Of a stretch of 41,763 nt of DNA, positions 25,142-33,372 are shown one piece after another. Below the pieces are notes generated by a model, which ran no database searches, had not been told where the DNA came from, and was given only the letters and a program-made list of their open reading frames with translations. Both the position numbers and the translations under genes were made by a program. This stretch comes from an uncultured Ruminococcus sp. (GTDB lineage Bacteria; Bacillota; Clostridia; Oscillospirales; Ruminococcaceae), in NCBI GenBank assembly GCA_946544695.1, contig CAMNMO010000001.1, forward strand, positions 1-41,763. Reading direction: 5' to 3'. Position 1 is the stretch's first letter, and the number at the start of each line of letters is the position of its first letter.

Positions 25142-25594
25142 TCAAAGCCTGGACAACGGATAGAACATCATGTAATGCAGCAGGGGTTCTGTCAGCATAA
25201 CACCCCAGAAGCCTCTGCCCTCCACTTCACACTTATCTAAGTAGTACAGTTTGAACACCATCAGCAATATCGGCATGACGATGATGAACAAAACAAACAT
25301 CGCCTCCGAGAAAGTCACCACAAACAGCAGCATCGCCCCCGTACACAGCAAAGCATCAATGATAATGTAAAGCCAGCGTTTCGGGTACCCTTTTCTGAAA
25401 TTTCTGTCGTCTGCGATAAGCACAGCGCCCATCACATCTGCTGCCATGAGCACCGCTATGAATATCACCTTTCTCATATTGCTGTCAGCTTGACGCACCA
25501 GCTCATATATCCAGTAGCCAAGCACCGTCATCGGCGGTATGAAACGCAGTATATACCGCATTTTTCCGAGTGCTCCTTTTTCCTTTGATCTCAT
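25142..25594 (-). CDS. Small multi-pass membrane protein of unknown function
   Basis: 150 residues, basic N-terminus followed by four hydrophobic segments: FIPPMTVLGYWIYELV, VIFIAVLMAADVMGAVLI, LYIIIDALLCTGAMLLFVV and AMFVLFIIVMPILLMVFKL. No family recognised. ATG 25594 follows the protease gene after 9 bases without a clear site; ATG 25561, 11 bases behind AAGGAG, is a plausible alternative start giving 139 residues. Last gene of the birA operon. Confidence 0.65.
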   Translation of the reverse strand: MRSKEKGALGKMRYILRFIPPMTVLGYWIYELVRQADSNMRKVIFIAVLMAADVMGAVLIADDRNFRKGYPKRWLYIIIDALLCTGAMLLFVVTFSEAMFVLFIIVMPILLMVFKLYYLDKCEVEGRGFWGVMLTEPLLHYMMFYPLSRL

Positions 25595-25603
25595 ATCGTT
25601 TTT

Positions 25604-26185
25604 TCACACCTTTTCCGAAATAACTTCCTCCGCTGCGATAAAACAAAAGGTCACCACAAGCGACAGGCTCACATTCCCGCAAACCGCCGCCGTGACGATG
25701 TACACCGCTCCCACGATAAGCAGCATTATCCTCACTGTCCTTGCCGCCCTGCCCTCACAGACCATCTCCAGCACCCGCCCGCCGTCAAAATACCGAAACG
25801 GCAGCAGGTTGAACGCCCCGAGAAACAGGTTCACCGCCGCAAAAAAGCAGTCCCCTTTATAAAGGTATGCCGCACCCGCCAGCAGAAAATTCACACCGCA
25901 GCCCGCCAGCAGCACCGCAGCATCTCTGCCGAAACTGTCCATTCTCCCACGGGGCGGGGTTATGCGTATGCCTCCGCCGTAAAGGGTTATCGCTTCGGGT
26001 CTGCGGCGGAATATCAGCATGAAAAACAAATGACCGCACTCATGCAAAGCACAGCACAAAAGCATGACCATCAGCCTGCCCGCATCTGCGCCGCCTTTAA
26101 GCAGCATGACCGCCAGCACAGCAGGAAAACTGAAATCCACTCCCAGCCATACCCGCCTGTATCTCACACGCCACAAGTTCATCAC
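25604..26185 (-). CDS. Site-2 protease-like M50 metallopeptidase
   Basis: An integral membrane zinc protease of the SpoIVFB/S2P type, which cuts membrane-bound substrates within the bilayer. The 193-residue protein has HECGH (48-52) in a hydrophobic segment as zinc and catalytic site, and NLLPFRYFDGG (126-136) as the N-x-x-P-x-x-x-x-DG motif supplying the third ligand (D134). Start GTG 26185 or the next codon ATG. The substrate is unknown; sporulation cannot be inferred from context. Confidence 0.88.
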   Translation of the reverse strand: MMNLWRVRYRRVWLGVDFSFPAVLAVMLLKGGADAGRLMVMLLCCALHECGHLFFMLIFRRRPEAITLYGGGIRITPPRGRMDSFGRDAAVLLAGCGVNFLLAGAAYLYKGDCFFAAVNLFLGAFNLLPFRYFDGGRVLEMVCEGRAARTVRIMLLIVGAVYIVTAAVCGNVSLSLVVTFCFIAAEEVISEKV

Positions 26186-26256
26186 CCCGCTTGATACTAT
26201 GCGGGACGATGTTCATTTATGCCGAATGCAGGTGCAAAGCAGCCGTCAAAAGCATA

Positions 26257-27225
26257 TCACCGCCTGCGAATGCTTATCTCGCCGCTCGATACACTTTCCC
26301 TGCTGCCGTCCTCGTGCTCGACCAGCAGCCTGCACCTCTCGTCCACATCTATCAGCCTTGCAGGTACCTTATCATTGCCGTGTATCAGGTTTATCTTCTC
26401 GCCACGCCAGATAAGCCTTTTGCGGTAGCCCTCAAGGAAAGTATCCTCAGCAAGCTCCCTGTAATACCTCATGAATTTCGATATCACCAGCCCCGCCATG
26501 CGGTTGCGTGCGTCCTCCGCAGGCGTATCCAGCACAGCCCCTGCGATATCCCTTATCTCCTCGGGGAATCCCCCCTCAGGCTCGTATACATTTATGCCTA
26601 TGCCGCACACCGCATAGTCCAGCCCGCCGCTTTCCAGGCTGAATGACGCCTCTGTCAGTATGCCGCATATCTTTCTGCCGTCAAGGTATACATCGTTCAC
26701 CCACTTTATGCCGACGTCTCTCCCGCCGACTTCCTCCGCTGCCTCAGCCACAGCCACCGCCGCAGCGGTAGTTATGCGCACAGCGTCCGCCGCTGTCATC
26801 TCGGGTCTCAGCAGAATGCTCAGGTACAGCCCCGTGTCCGAAGGCGAGAAAAAGCTCCTCCCCATTCGCCCTCTGCCCTTTGTCTGCATGCCCGCCGCCA
26901 CAACAGTGCCTTCCTTTGCACCCGCCGCAGCCAGTTCACGCAGGCGTATGTTCGTTGAATCAGTCTCCTTGTACACAGTCAGCTCTGCGCCGCAGTCAGC
27001 AGTCAGGTACTTCTCTATGCCCGCAGCCGAAAGCACATCGGCAGCCTCAAGGCAGTAGCCCCTGTTAGTCACCGCATCGATGCTGTAACCCTCACTTTGC
27101 AATCCCTTGACCGCTTTCCATACCGCACCTCTCGTGCAGCCCAGCTCAGCAGCTATCTCAGCCCCCGAAAGGTACTTGCCCCTGTTGTGCTCAAAAAGCC
27201 TTATCAGCTCGTCCTTTACTGCCAA
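26257..27225 (-). CDS. birA: Biotin-protein ligase/biotin repressor BirA
   Basis: BirA attaches biotin to the carrier protein of acetyl-CoA carboxylase and related enzymes and, with its N-terminal helix-turn-helix, represses biotin genes. The 322-residue protein has the HTH (about 5-60: LSGAEIAAELGCTRGAVWKA), the biotinyl-AMP loop GRGRMGR (117-123; canonical GRGRRGR) and KWVNDVYLDGRKICGILTE (174-192). Start TTG 27225 with AGGGAG nine bases away; no ATG nearby. It follows the GH25 lipoprotein by six bases. Confidence 0.95.
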   Translation of the reverse strand: MAVKDELIRLFEHNRGKYLSGAEIAAELGCTRGAVWKAVKGLQSEGYSIDAVTNRGYCLEAADVLSAAGIEKYLTADCGAELTVYKETDSTNIRLRELAAAGAKEGTVVAAGMQTKGRGRMGRSFFSPSDTGLYLSILLRPEMTAADAVRITTAAAVAVAEAAEEVGGRDVGIKWVNDVYLDGRKICGILTEASFSLESGGLDYAVCGIGINVYEPEGGFPEEIRDIAGAVLDTPAEDARNRMAGLVISKFMRYYRELAEDTFLEGYRKRLIWRGEKINLIHGNDKVPARLIDVDERCRLLVEHEDGSRESVSSGEISIRRR

Positions 27226-27231
27226 ATCCCG

Positions 27232-28557
27232 TCACTCCCTCTGCAAAACATTCAGGTCCACTGCGCCGTCTATGCCCGCAATGCGGCCCGTGCCGCACCT
27301 CTGCCACAACAGCCAGTCACCCTCGTATGTCGTCTCGTTGACATAGTGCGCCAGCCACACAGGTCTGTCATTCCTGTTCTCCCAGAATTTCTCCAGGAAA
27401 TCCCTGCTGCTGTACAGCATGGCTTCATAGCCGCTCTTTTCCACCTCATCAGCGAAGGCTTCATATACCTCGCTGAGATCATGTATGCTCATTCCGTAAT
27501 TCTGGAAATTCTGAAAATCCTCCCAGTCAAACGCTATGGGCAGGTCAAGCTGCTGACCGTCCAGCACCTCGACTATCCTCCTTGCCGTCTCCCTTGCGCC
27601 TTCCTGTGTGGTGTCTGTCGAATAGAAATACACACCCACGTCCAGTCCCGCAGCCACAGCCCCCGACATGTTGTCATAATAACATTCATCAAGGTCAGCG
27701 CCGCCGTATTCGCCGTAGCCCATGCGCATCAGCACAAAGCTGCACCCCTCCGCTGCGACCGCATCGTAGTCCACATCGCCCTGCCAGCGTGAGACATCTA
27801 TGCCGAACTCCCTGTCGGGTGCGTCATACTGCTGCATAAAGTCGCTGAAATATGTAACGCTGTCATCATAGTATGGGTCTGTCACCGTGCCGCCCACAGT
27901 AACATTTACCTCCTGCGACATAAGATTGCCGCTGCCGTCGGAAATATACACCGTTATGTAATAAGTCCCCGCCGCCGAAGTATCTACCTCGCCGTCCCAG
28001 CTCATGGTCGGCGCACTGTCGTAGTTGTCCGCATAGCTGAGATAGTCGTTCGGGTCAAAGTATTCGCCCACGCCCACATACATGTCATATCCCAGCAGCA
28101 TCACAGGCGGCGTTGTATCCACCACGTTGTATGTTACCGTCTTTTCAGCTTTGCCGCCGTCAAGCTCCAGCTCCAGCGTCACCTCGTGCTCCCCGAGTTC
28201 CTCTGTGTCCAGCATCTCATCGCCGTTTAAAAGCTTTGCATTGCTGTCAAACATGAACTCCGAAAGCTTCACCTGCTGATACACCTCGACAGTGTCCATG
28301 CAAGCTAAGTTTATATCATCGGGGTCAGCCTTTTTCTCCGCCTTCTTCTCACTCTTTTCAGGCTGCTCCTTTTTCGTCGCAGCAGTAGTTTCGACAGGCT
28401 TCTCCTCCTCATCGGTGGTCACCTTTTCTTCGCTGACCTCCCTGTCCTCCGCCGCCGTCACAGCTTCCCTGTCCGTCACATTTATGTCCTGTTTTATCTC
28501 AGTGCCGCAGCCCGCCAGAATAAGTGCGGCAGCCGCAAACGCCAGTGCCTTCCTCAT
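27232..28557 (-). CDS. Lipoprotein with Ig-like domain and GH25 lysozyme domain
   Basis: Signal peptide with lipobox LAGC (cysteine 17), then a long charged T/E/K-rich linker (about 18-85), a bacterial Ig-like/DUF5011-type domain (about 90-205, with DTTPPVMLLGYDMYVGVGE) and a C-terminal GH25 muramidase domain from about 218 (FGIDVSRWQGDVDYDAV; catalytic-type DWED in LPIAFDWEDF; WLLWQ near the end). It is thus a membrane-anchored peptidoglycan hydrolase acting outside the cell, probably in wall remodelling. The start ATG overlaps the thioesterase stop by 4 bases. Confidence 0.92.
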   Translation of the reverse strand: MRKALAFAAAALILAGCGTEIKQDINVTDREAVTAAEDREVSEEKVTTDEEEKPVETTAATKKEQPEKSEKKAEKKADPDDINLACMDTVEVYQQVKLSEFMFDSNAKLLNGDEMLDTEELGEHEVTLELELDGGKAEKTVTYNVVDTTPPVMLLGYDMYVGVGEYFDPNDYLSYADNYDSAPTMSWDGEVDTSAAGTYYITVYISDGSGNLMSQEVNVTVGGTVTDPYYDDSVTYFSDFMQQYDAPDREFGIDVSRWQGDVDYDAVAAEGCSFVLMRMGYGEYGGADLDECYYDNMSGAVAAGLDVGVYFYSTDTTQEGARETARRIVEVLDGQQLDLPIAFDWEDFQNFQNYGMSIHDLSEVYEAFADEVEKSGYEAMLYSSRDFLEKFWENRNDRPVWLAHYVNETTYEGDWLLWQRCGTGRIAGIDGAVDLNVLQRE

Positions 28558-28985
28558 TCGCCGCTTACCTCCAGCGCTTTCAGCAGATTATCGTAAAGCT
28601 CGGGAAATTTCTTCTGCATGCGTATGGGACGAAGGTCTGTCCCCGTGAAACAGTGTGTCGTCCTTGCAGTCAGCGAAAGCTGCCCCGTAGTCAGGTTCGT
28701 CACCTCGTATTCCAGTTCAAAGCGGCAGCCGTTGAAATCCACCAGCCTGCACCTTACTTCAAATTCGTCCCCGAACCTCACAGGGTATTTGTATTCGCAC
28801 GAAACACTCAGCACAGGCGAAACTATGCCCTGTCTCTCGGTGAATTCAAAAGGGCAGCCCAGCTGTTCCATCATGTCAACACGGGCTTCCTCCAGCCAGC
28901 GCACATAATTCGAGTGGTGAACTATATCCATGCGGTCGGTCTCATAATAATATGCCTTGCGGCGGTAAGGTACGTATTCTTTCAT
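28554..28985 (-). CDS. 4HBT-fold acyl-CoA thioesterase (YbgC-like)
   Basis: Hot-dog fold thioesterase of 143 residues. The YbgC/4HBT active-site signature is YYETDRMDIVHHSNYVRWLEEA-like at about 13-34, with the catalytic aspartate in ETDRM. The natural acyl-CoA substrate cannot be read from sequence. First gene of the operon thioesterase-GH25-birA-S2P-membrane protein, with its own promoter and an AAGAAGGA site. Confidence 0.9.
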   Translation of the reverse strand: MKEYVPYRRKAYYYETDRMDIVHHSNYVRWLEEARVDMMEQLGCPFEFTERQGIVSPVLSVSCEYKYPVRFGDEFEVRCRLVDFNGCRFELEYEVTNLTTGQLSLTARTTHCFTGTDLRPIRMQKKFPELYDNLLKALEVSGE

Positions 28986-29021
28986 TTTTTAGTCCTTCTT
29001 TCGTAAAATAGATCAATTTAT

Positions 29022-29050
29022 ATTGTATCATATTTCCATTCAATTTGCAA
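29022..29050 (-). promoter_or_regulatory. Promoter of the thioesterase-birA operon
   Basis: TTGCAA (29050..29045), 17 bases, TACAAT (29027..29022) on the minus strand, divergent from the hisA promoter. Confidence 0.65.
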
Positions 29051-29101
29051 GCACAGCCCACGCCGCCCCGAAGTATGTTTTTGTATATTCTCCCCCGACG
29101 A

Positions 29102-29131
29102 TTGACAACCCCCCGCAGGCTGTGTTATAAT
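29102..29131 (+). promoter_or_regulatory. Promoter of hisA
   Basis: TTGACA (29102..29107), 18-base spacer, TATAAT (29126..29131); transcription starts near 29138. Confidence 0.88.
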
Positions 29132-29179
29132 TTATATTGTTTACCATACCTGAAAATTTTTCCCACAGGAGGGCATACC

Positions 29180-29962
29180 ATGAGATTCAGACCATGTATA
29201 GATATACACAACGGTTCCGTCAAGCAGATAGTGGGCGGCAGTCTTGCGGACGAAGGCAATAAAGCACAGGATAACTTCGTCTCCTCGCAGGACGGCAGCT
29301 ATTACGGCGAACTCTATAAAAGCCGTGGGCTTACAGGCGGTCATATAATAATCCTGAATCCCGCAGGCAGCGAATTCTATCAGGCGGACGTCACTCAGGC
29401 ACATAAAGCCCTTGCCGCATTCGAGGGCGGTTTGCAGATAGGCGGCGGCATAAACAACGAAAACGCCGCAGGCTTTCTCGATAAGGGCGCCTCACATGTC
29501 ATCGTCACCAGTTTCGTTTTCCGCAACGGCGAGATAGATACCCATAACCTCGAACTTATGAAACGTGCAGTCGGCAGACAGCGCCTTGTGCTTGACCTTT
29601 CATGCCGCAGGCGTGATGACGGCTACTACATCGTCACCGACCGCTGGCAGAAGTTCACCGATACCAGACTTTGCTATGATACCATCGAACGCCTGCGTGA
29701 CAGCTGCGACGAATTCCTTATCCACGCAGTTGACGTCGAAGGCAAGGCGCACGGCATCGAGGAAGAAGTCGCAAAGCTGCTTGGCAGCATCGAAGGCATT
29801 CCCGCCACTTACGCAGGCGGCATCGCTTCATTCGATGACCTCGAAAAGCTTGAGACTCTCGGTCGGGGCAGGGTGGATTTCACCATAGGCAGCGCCCTCG
29901 ATATCTTCGGCGGAAAGCTGGATTTCGATGAGGTCTGCGCTTTCGGCAAAGCATCGGGATAA
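29180..29962 (+). CDS. hisA: ProFAR isomerase HisA of the eukaryotic (HIS6) type
   Basis: This TIM-barrel enzyme isomerises ProFAR to PRFAR, the fourth step of histidine synthesis. The 260-residue sequence does not look like ordinary bacterial HisA but follows yeast HIS6: CIDIHNGSVKQIVGG, NFVSSQDGSYYGELYKSRG, LQIGGGINNENA, VLDLSCRRRDDGYYIVTDRW, FLIHAVDVEG, TYAGGIASFDDL and FTIGSALDIFGG. ATG 29180 has an AGGAGGG site; upstream in-frame sequence lacks one. It is monocistronic, with no other his gene in the window, and is one of three rightward genes. Confidence 0.92.
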   Translation: MRFRPCIDIHNGSVKQIVGGSLADEGNKAQDNFVSSQDGSYYGELYKSRGLTGGHIIILNPAGSEFYQADVTQAHKALAAFEGGLQIGGGINNENAAGFLDKGASHVIVTSFVFRNGEIDTHNLELMKRAVGRQRLVLDLSCRRRDDGYYIVTDRWQKFTDTRLCYDTIERLRDSCDEFLIHAVDVEGKAHGIEEEVAKLLGSIEGIPATYAGGIASFDDLEKLETLGRGRVDFTIGSALDIFGGKLDFDEVCAFGKASG

Positions 29963-29977
29963 ATATACGCATCATCA

Positions 29978-30013
29978 AAAAGGCACACCTGCGTTTTCAG
30001 CAGATGTGCCTTT
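29978..30013. terminator. Bidirectional terminator between hisA and icd
   Basis: Stem AAAGGCACA-C-CTGC with GCAG-A-TGTGCCTTT around a 7-base loop, lying between the converging genes. T5 follows on the minus strand; the plus strand has TTTGTTAT. Confidence 0.85.
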
Positions 30014-30025
30014 GTTATACCGCTA

Positions 30026-31240
30026 TTATGCGCCGAGAAGCTTTTTCAGTCTCTCGTCAACTGCCTTGAGGAAGTCCTCAGTGTTGACCTTCTGCTTGTT
30101 CTCCAGCTTGGAAAGCAGGTACAGGTCGCCTGTCATGATACCGTCCTCAATGGTCTGTATGGTAGCCTTTTCCAGACAATCAGCAAAGTTCACCAGTTCG
30201 GGCAGTTCGTCCAGTTCACCTCTCTTGCGGAATGCGCCTGTCCATGCGAACAGTGTTGCAACAGAGTTGGTGGAAGTCTCCTCACCCTTCAGGTGCTTGT
30301 AGTAGTGTCTCTGAACAGTGCCGTGTGCAGCCTCATACTCGTAAACACCGTCAGGCGATACCAGTACAGAGGTCATCATAGCCAGCGAACCGTAAGCAGT
30401 AGCCACCATGTCACTCATAACGTCGCCGTCGTAGTTCTTGCAAGCCCAGATGTAGCCGCCGTTTGAACGTACAACTCTTGCAACAGCATCGTCTATCAGT
30501 GTGTAGAAATACTCAATGCCTGCTGCATCGAACTTAGCCTTGTACTCACCCTCGAATATCTCGCTGAATATGTCCTTGAAAGTGTGGTCATACTTCTTGG
30601 AGATGGTATCCTTTGTTGCGAACCATACGTCCTGCTTAGTGTCCAGCGCAAAGTTGAATACGCTTCTTGCAAATGAAGCTATTGAAGTGGACTTGTTGTG
30701 CATGCCCTGAATAACGCCGTCGCATTCAAAGTTGTAGATGGTCTCACGGGTCTCGTTGCCGTCCTTGTCAGTGCATACCAGTTCAGCCTTTGAACCCTCG
30801 GGGCACTTCATTTCAACGTTCTTGTAAACATCGCCGTAAGCGTGACGTGCGATGGTGATGGGCTTAGTCCATGTGGGTATATAGGGTGTTATGCCCTTTA
30901 CCAGTATGGGTGTCCTGAAAACAGTGCCGTCCAGCATTGCACGTATAGTGCCGTTAGGCGACTTCCACATCTCCTTCAGGTCATACTCTGTCATTCTTGC
31001 AGCGTTAGGTGTGATGGTCGCACACTTAACTGCAACGCCGTACTTCTTGGTAGCATTGGCAGAATCAACAGTTACCTGATCGTTTGTCTCATTTCTGTGA
31101 ACAAGTCCCAGATCATAATACTCTGATTTGAGATCGACATAGGGTGTTATCAGTATGTCCTTGATCTCCTGCCAGATGATACGGGTCATCTCGTCGCCGT
31201 CCATCTCAACCAATGGTGTTTTCATTTGGATTTTAGCCAT
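30026..31240 (-). CDS. icd: NADP-type isocitrate dehydrogenase (eukaryote-like dimeric class)
   Basis: The enzyme oxidises isocitrate to 2-oxoglutarate, the carbon skeleton for glutamate. The 404-residue protein belongs to the homodimeric class also found in eukaryotes: VEMDGDEMTRIIW at the N-terminus, VKCATITPNAARM, NGTIRAMLDGTVFRTPI, IDDAVARVVRSNGGYIWACKNYDGDV and YEAAHGTVQRHY. NADP use follows from the class, not from a residue I could test. ATG behind AAGGAGG. With aconitase nearby it makes a partial oxidative TCA branch; citrate synthase is not in the window. Confidence 0.95.
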   Translation of the reverse strand: MAKIQMKTPLVEMDGDEMTRIIWQEIKDILITPYVDLKSEYYDLGLVHRNETNDQVTVDSANATKKYGVAVKCATITPNAARMTEYDLKEMWKSPNGTIRAMLDGTVFRTPILVKGITPYIPTWTKPITIARHAYGDVYKNVEMKCPEGSKAELVCTDKDGNETRETIYNFECDGVIQGMHNKSTSIASFARSVFNFALDTKQDVWFATKDTISKKYDHTFKDIFSEIFEGEYKAKFDAAGIEYFYTLIDDAVARVVRSNGGYIWACKNYDGDVMSDMVATAYGSLAMMTSVLVSPDGVYEYEAAHGTVQRHYYKHLKGEETSTNSVATLFAWTGAFRKRGELDELPELVNFADCLEKATIQTIEDGIMTGDLYLLSKLENKQKVNTEDFLKAVDERLKKLLGA

Positions 31241-31394
31241 TATAATAGCCCTCCTTACTTATTTTGAACGGGCAGGGGCGCTGCCCCTCCCCCTTTTTTC
31301 CTGTTATTTATTGCCTGTCCCGACCACACCGCCGGGACCACAGTCCGTGCGCCCCTTTCGGGTGAAGATCTATATGCCGTTTACTGTGCCTCAG
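31241..31394 (-). promoter_or_regulatory. GC-rich structured region upstream of icd
   Basis: 154 bases between the membrane gene and icd. Transcribed leftwards it has an 8-bp hairpin (GTCCCGGC/GTCGGGAC, around 31314..31335) and a 6-bp AGGGGC/GCCCCT hairpin (around 31274..31288), neither with a T-run. No consensus promoter found. Function unknown; could be the icd leader. Confidence 0.35.
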
Positions 31395-32450
31395 TCACAT
31401 TCCTTCCAGCATCATAATTAACTTAACGATGAATACAAGTATCGCCGCCGCCAGCGCACACAAAAAAAACGGCCCCGTCCTTCTCCTGCTTTCCTTTTTT
31501 GAACGTGCAAAGAATATCCGCTGCTTGCGGTATTCTCCGCCCACAGCAAATATGCCCGCTAAGACGATCGCAAAGATAAGGTCACCGCCAATGACCAGCG
31601 ATAACAGCCATGATATCACAGTCGATATGAATATCGCTACCTCCACCGCACCGTATTTCAATGACTCGGTCAGCGTGTAGCCCTCCTTGCCGTTGTACCT
31701 TATTATAGCACCTGTCACCGAACCCAGTCCGAAGGGTATCAGCAGGTCGAGCCCCCTGACACCGAAAGCGTAAAACAGCCCCATCACAGCCAGCGACGAC
31801 ACCATGAACCAGACACCCGATAATATCAGCCCGAAGAACCTGTCACTGTCGCCCGAATGCTGTACGCCCGAACCGCCCTTGAAAACAGCCGTCAGGTACA
31901 GCGCATCATGCAGGTTGTCGTCACGGGCTTTGTTCATGGCATCACGGGCTTTCAGGCGGCGTATCATCTCCTGCGTCTCAGCCTGCCACTTGTCATAACT
32001 TTCATAGGTCGAGCCTGTGTAGCTGTCCTTTTCCTCAGCCGTCTGCCCCTCGTAAGCCACCTTCTCGCCGTAGCCCTTGTCCTTTTTCAGACCTTCCTCC
32101 AGCCATTTTTCATACTCTGTCTGTACAGTCAGGTCAACGGGCGGCTTGCGGTTTTCAAGCTCCCTCACCTTTTCTTCAAGTTCTTCCTCATCGGGAACTA
32201 TGTCATCTTCACCGAACAGCGCCGACATTTTTTCATCACGCACTATCCTGCCGCTTCCCGCTTTTTCAGCAACAGTCAGGGGATCCTCCGCAAGCTTCTG
32301 ATGCTTCATGACCATGCCCTTGGTTATCTTGGGACCCTCGCCCATCTCCTTGAGCTTTTCCTCAAAAAACTCCTCACTGAGCTCCTCGTTCTCACCGCCA
32401 AAAAGTGCGTCCATGCTGCGCCTGCGGTCTATTCTTTTGTCATCAGCCAT
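31395..32450 (-). CDS. Membrane protein with long charged cytoplasmic N-terminus, unknown function
   Basis: ATG 32450 with GGGAGG six bases away gives 351 residues; a longer open frame upstream has no site. The first ~220 residues are highly charged and repeat the phrase M(D/S)ALFGE twice (SMDALFGGE about 14, KMSALFGED about 75), with much predicted helix. Four to five transmembrane segments follow (LILSGVWFMVSSLAVMGLFY, VAIFISTVISWLLSLVIGG, LIFAIVLAGIFAVGG, FFLCALAAAILVFIVKLIM). I recognise no family. It overlaps the small frame 32429..32634. Confidence 0.72.
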   Translation of the reverse strand: MADDKRIDRRRSMDALFGGENEELSEEFFEEKLKEMGEGPKITKGMVMKHQKLAEDPLTVAEKAGSGRIVRDEKMSALFGEDDIVPDEEELEEKVRELENRKPPVDLTVQTEYEKWLEEGLKKDKGYGEKVAYEGQTAEEKDSYTGSTYESYDKWQAETQEMIRRLKARDAMNKARDDNLHDALYLTAVFKGGSGVQHSGDSDRFFGLILSGVWFMVSSLAVMGLFYAFGVRGLDLLIPFGLGSVTGAIIRYNGKEGYTLTESLKYGAVEVAIFISTVISWLLSLVIGGDLIFAIVLAGIFAVGGEYRKQRIFFARSKKESRRRTGPFFLCALAAAILVFIVKLIMMLEGM

Positions 32451-32634
32451 AACACGCCTCCCGTTCTGCACATATCCTGCACCAAAAGCACCACCGTAAG
32501 CAAAACAGCCATGCTTATGCACTTTATCTTTTTCCTGCGCCACGCTGCGTCCTTTTCAGAGAACCTGTTCTTCACCACCAATATGATGACAGCTATAAAC
32601 CTCGTTTCGATATTTCTTTCAGCCTTCCGATCAC
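32429..32634 (-). CDS. Possible small membrane protein gene with a frameshift
   Basis: From GTG 32634 (8 bases behind the upstream stop) the frame reads VIGRLKEISKRGL and stops. Adding one T to the TTT run at 32599..32597 continues as FIAVIILVVKNRFSEKDAAW and later MAVLLTVVLLVQDM to a TAG at 32429, a 68-residue protein with two hydrophobic stretches. Without a frameshift the second part could start at GTG/TTG near 32578 but has no ribosome site; it also lies in frame behind the TGA of the upstream gene. The amino-acid pattern looks coding, the exact reading is open. Confidence 0.38.
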
Positions 32635-32641
32635 GCCGCCG

Positions 32642-32824
32642 TCAGCTGCGCACAAACATCAGTATCAGACCCGTCACCAGCAGTATTATGCTTGCGATTA
32701 TCTTTATCCTGTTCAAGTACCAGTTGCTGCTCCTGTTTGGGAACACTAATTTCAGCACCACAAATATCACCCCGCACAGCACCACCGCAATGATGATACC
32801 GGGCAGCCTGCTCGATGAACTCAT
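32642..32824 (-). CDS. Small two-helix membrane protein, unknown function
   Basis: ATG 32824 with AAGGAG nine bases away gives 60 residues: MSSSSRLPGIIIAVVLCGVI... and, after a polar turn (PNRSSNWYLNRIK), a second hydrophobic segment IIASIILLVTGLILMFV. A longer open frame to 32902 has no ribosome site. First of three membrane-protein frames upstream of icd. Confidence 0.65.
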   Translation of the reverse strand: MSSSSRLPGIIIAVVLCGVIFVVLKLVFPNRSSNWYLNRIKIIASIILLVTGLILMFVRS

Positions 32825-33372
32825 ATCGTCTTTCTCCTTGTCCTTTGTCTCCCAGACACCGCAGTCTCCCGCACTGTCGGTAGATCTTTTTTGCCATGCC
32901 ACATCTCTATATACCGTGACACAGCCGTTCTCTCTTTTTTCGCATTCTCTGACAGCCGCTCACCCAAAAGCAAGCAGCCGCCACAAAATACGATATCAAA
33001 GCATCACAGCAAGGCAGGGGGAGCCCCGCCCGCCGTCAATGCAAAGTTCCATAAAACACACAGATATCCATGCATCATTAATACATAACAGCCATTCTTC
33101 CCCCGCCAACAGCAAGAAAAGACCGACCTGTTATTCCGACAGTTCAACACAGTCTCACGACCTCATGCCCCTGTCAATAATCATGCATCATGCATTATGA
33201 ATTATGGTTATCCCTTTGGCATACCGGCTGAAAATGCGGTAAACAAAAGGAGAATTGAGTGTTGTATATCTTTCCCCCGCCTGCGGCGGGGGAAAGATAA
33301 CCGCCACCTATATTCAATTCCCAATATAACATCGTTTATTTTGGTGTTTCAGTGGGATAACCACATTATGAA
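32825..33372. other. Long gap between aconitase and the small membrane gene
   Basis: 548 bases without a convincing gene. It holds a GC-rich near-palindrome (GGGGGAGCCCC near 33015..33026), A/C-rich low-complexity stretches, several CATGCATCATxxTTA-like words (33070..33085 and 33180..33205), and the 15-bp-arm palindrome at 33267..33299. The composition differs from coding DNA; it looks like repeat-type or eroded intergenic sequence. No promoter for the 60-residue gene could be fixed. Confidence 0.45.
33267..33299. repeat. Palindromic repeat, copy 1
   Basis: Perfect 15-bp arms (33267..33281 and 33285..33299) around a 3-base loop: TATCTTTCCCCCGCC-TGC-mirror. No T-run on either side. The core CCCC..CGCC T(G/T)C GGCG..GGGG and the preceding TTGAGTGT recur at 35499..35533, so it is a dispersed repeat rather than a gene-specific terminator. 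Confidence 0.75.

Noticed and set aside
29045..29179. N-terminal extension of HisA
   Set aside because: The in-frame extension crosses the hisA promoter, and the strong AGGAGGG site fits ATG 29180, where similarity to HIS6 also begins.
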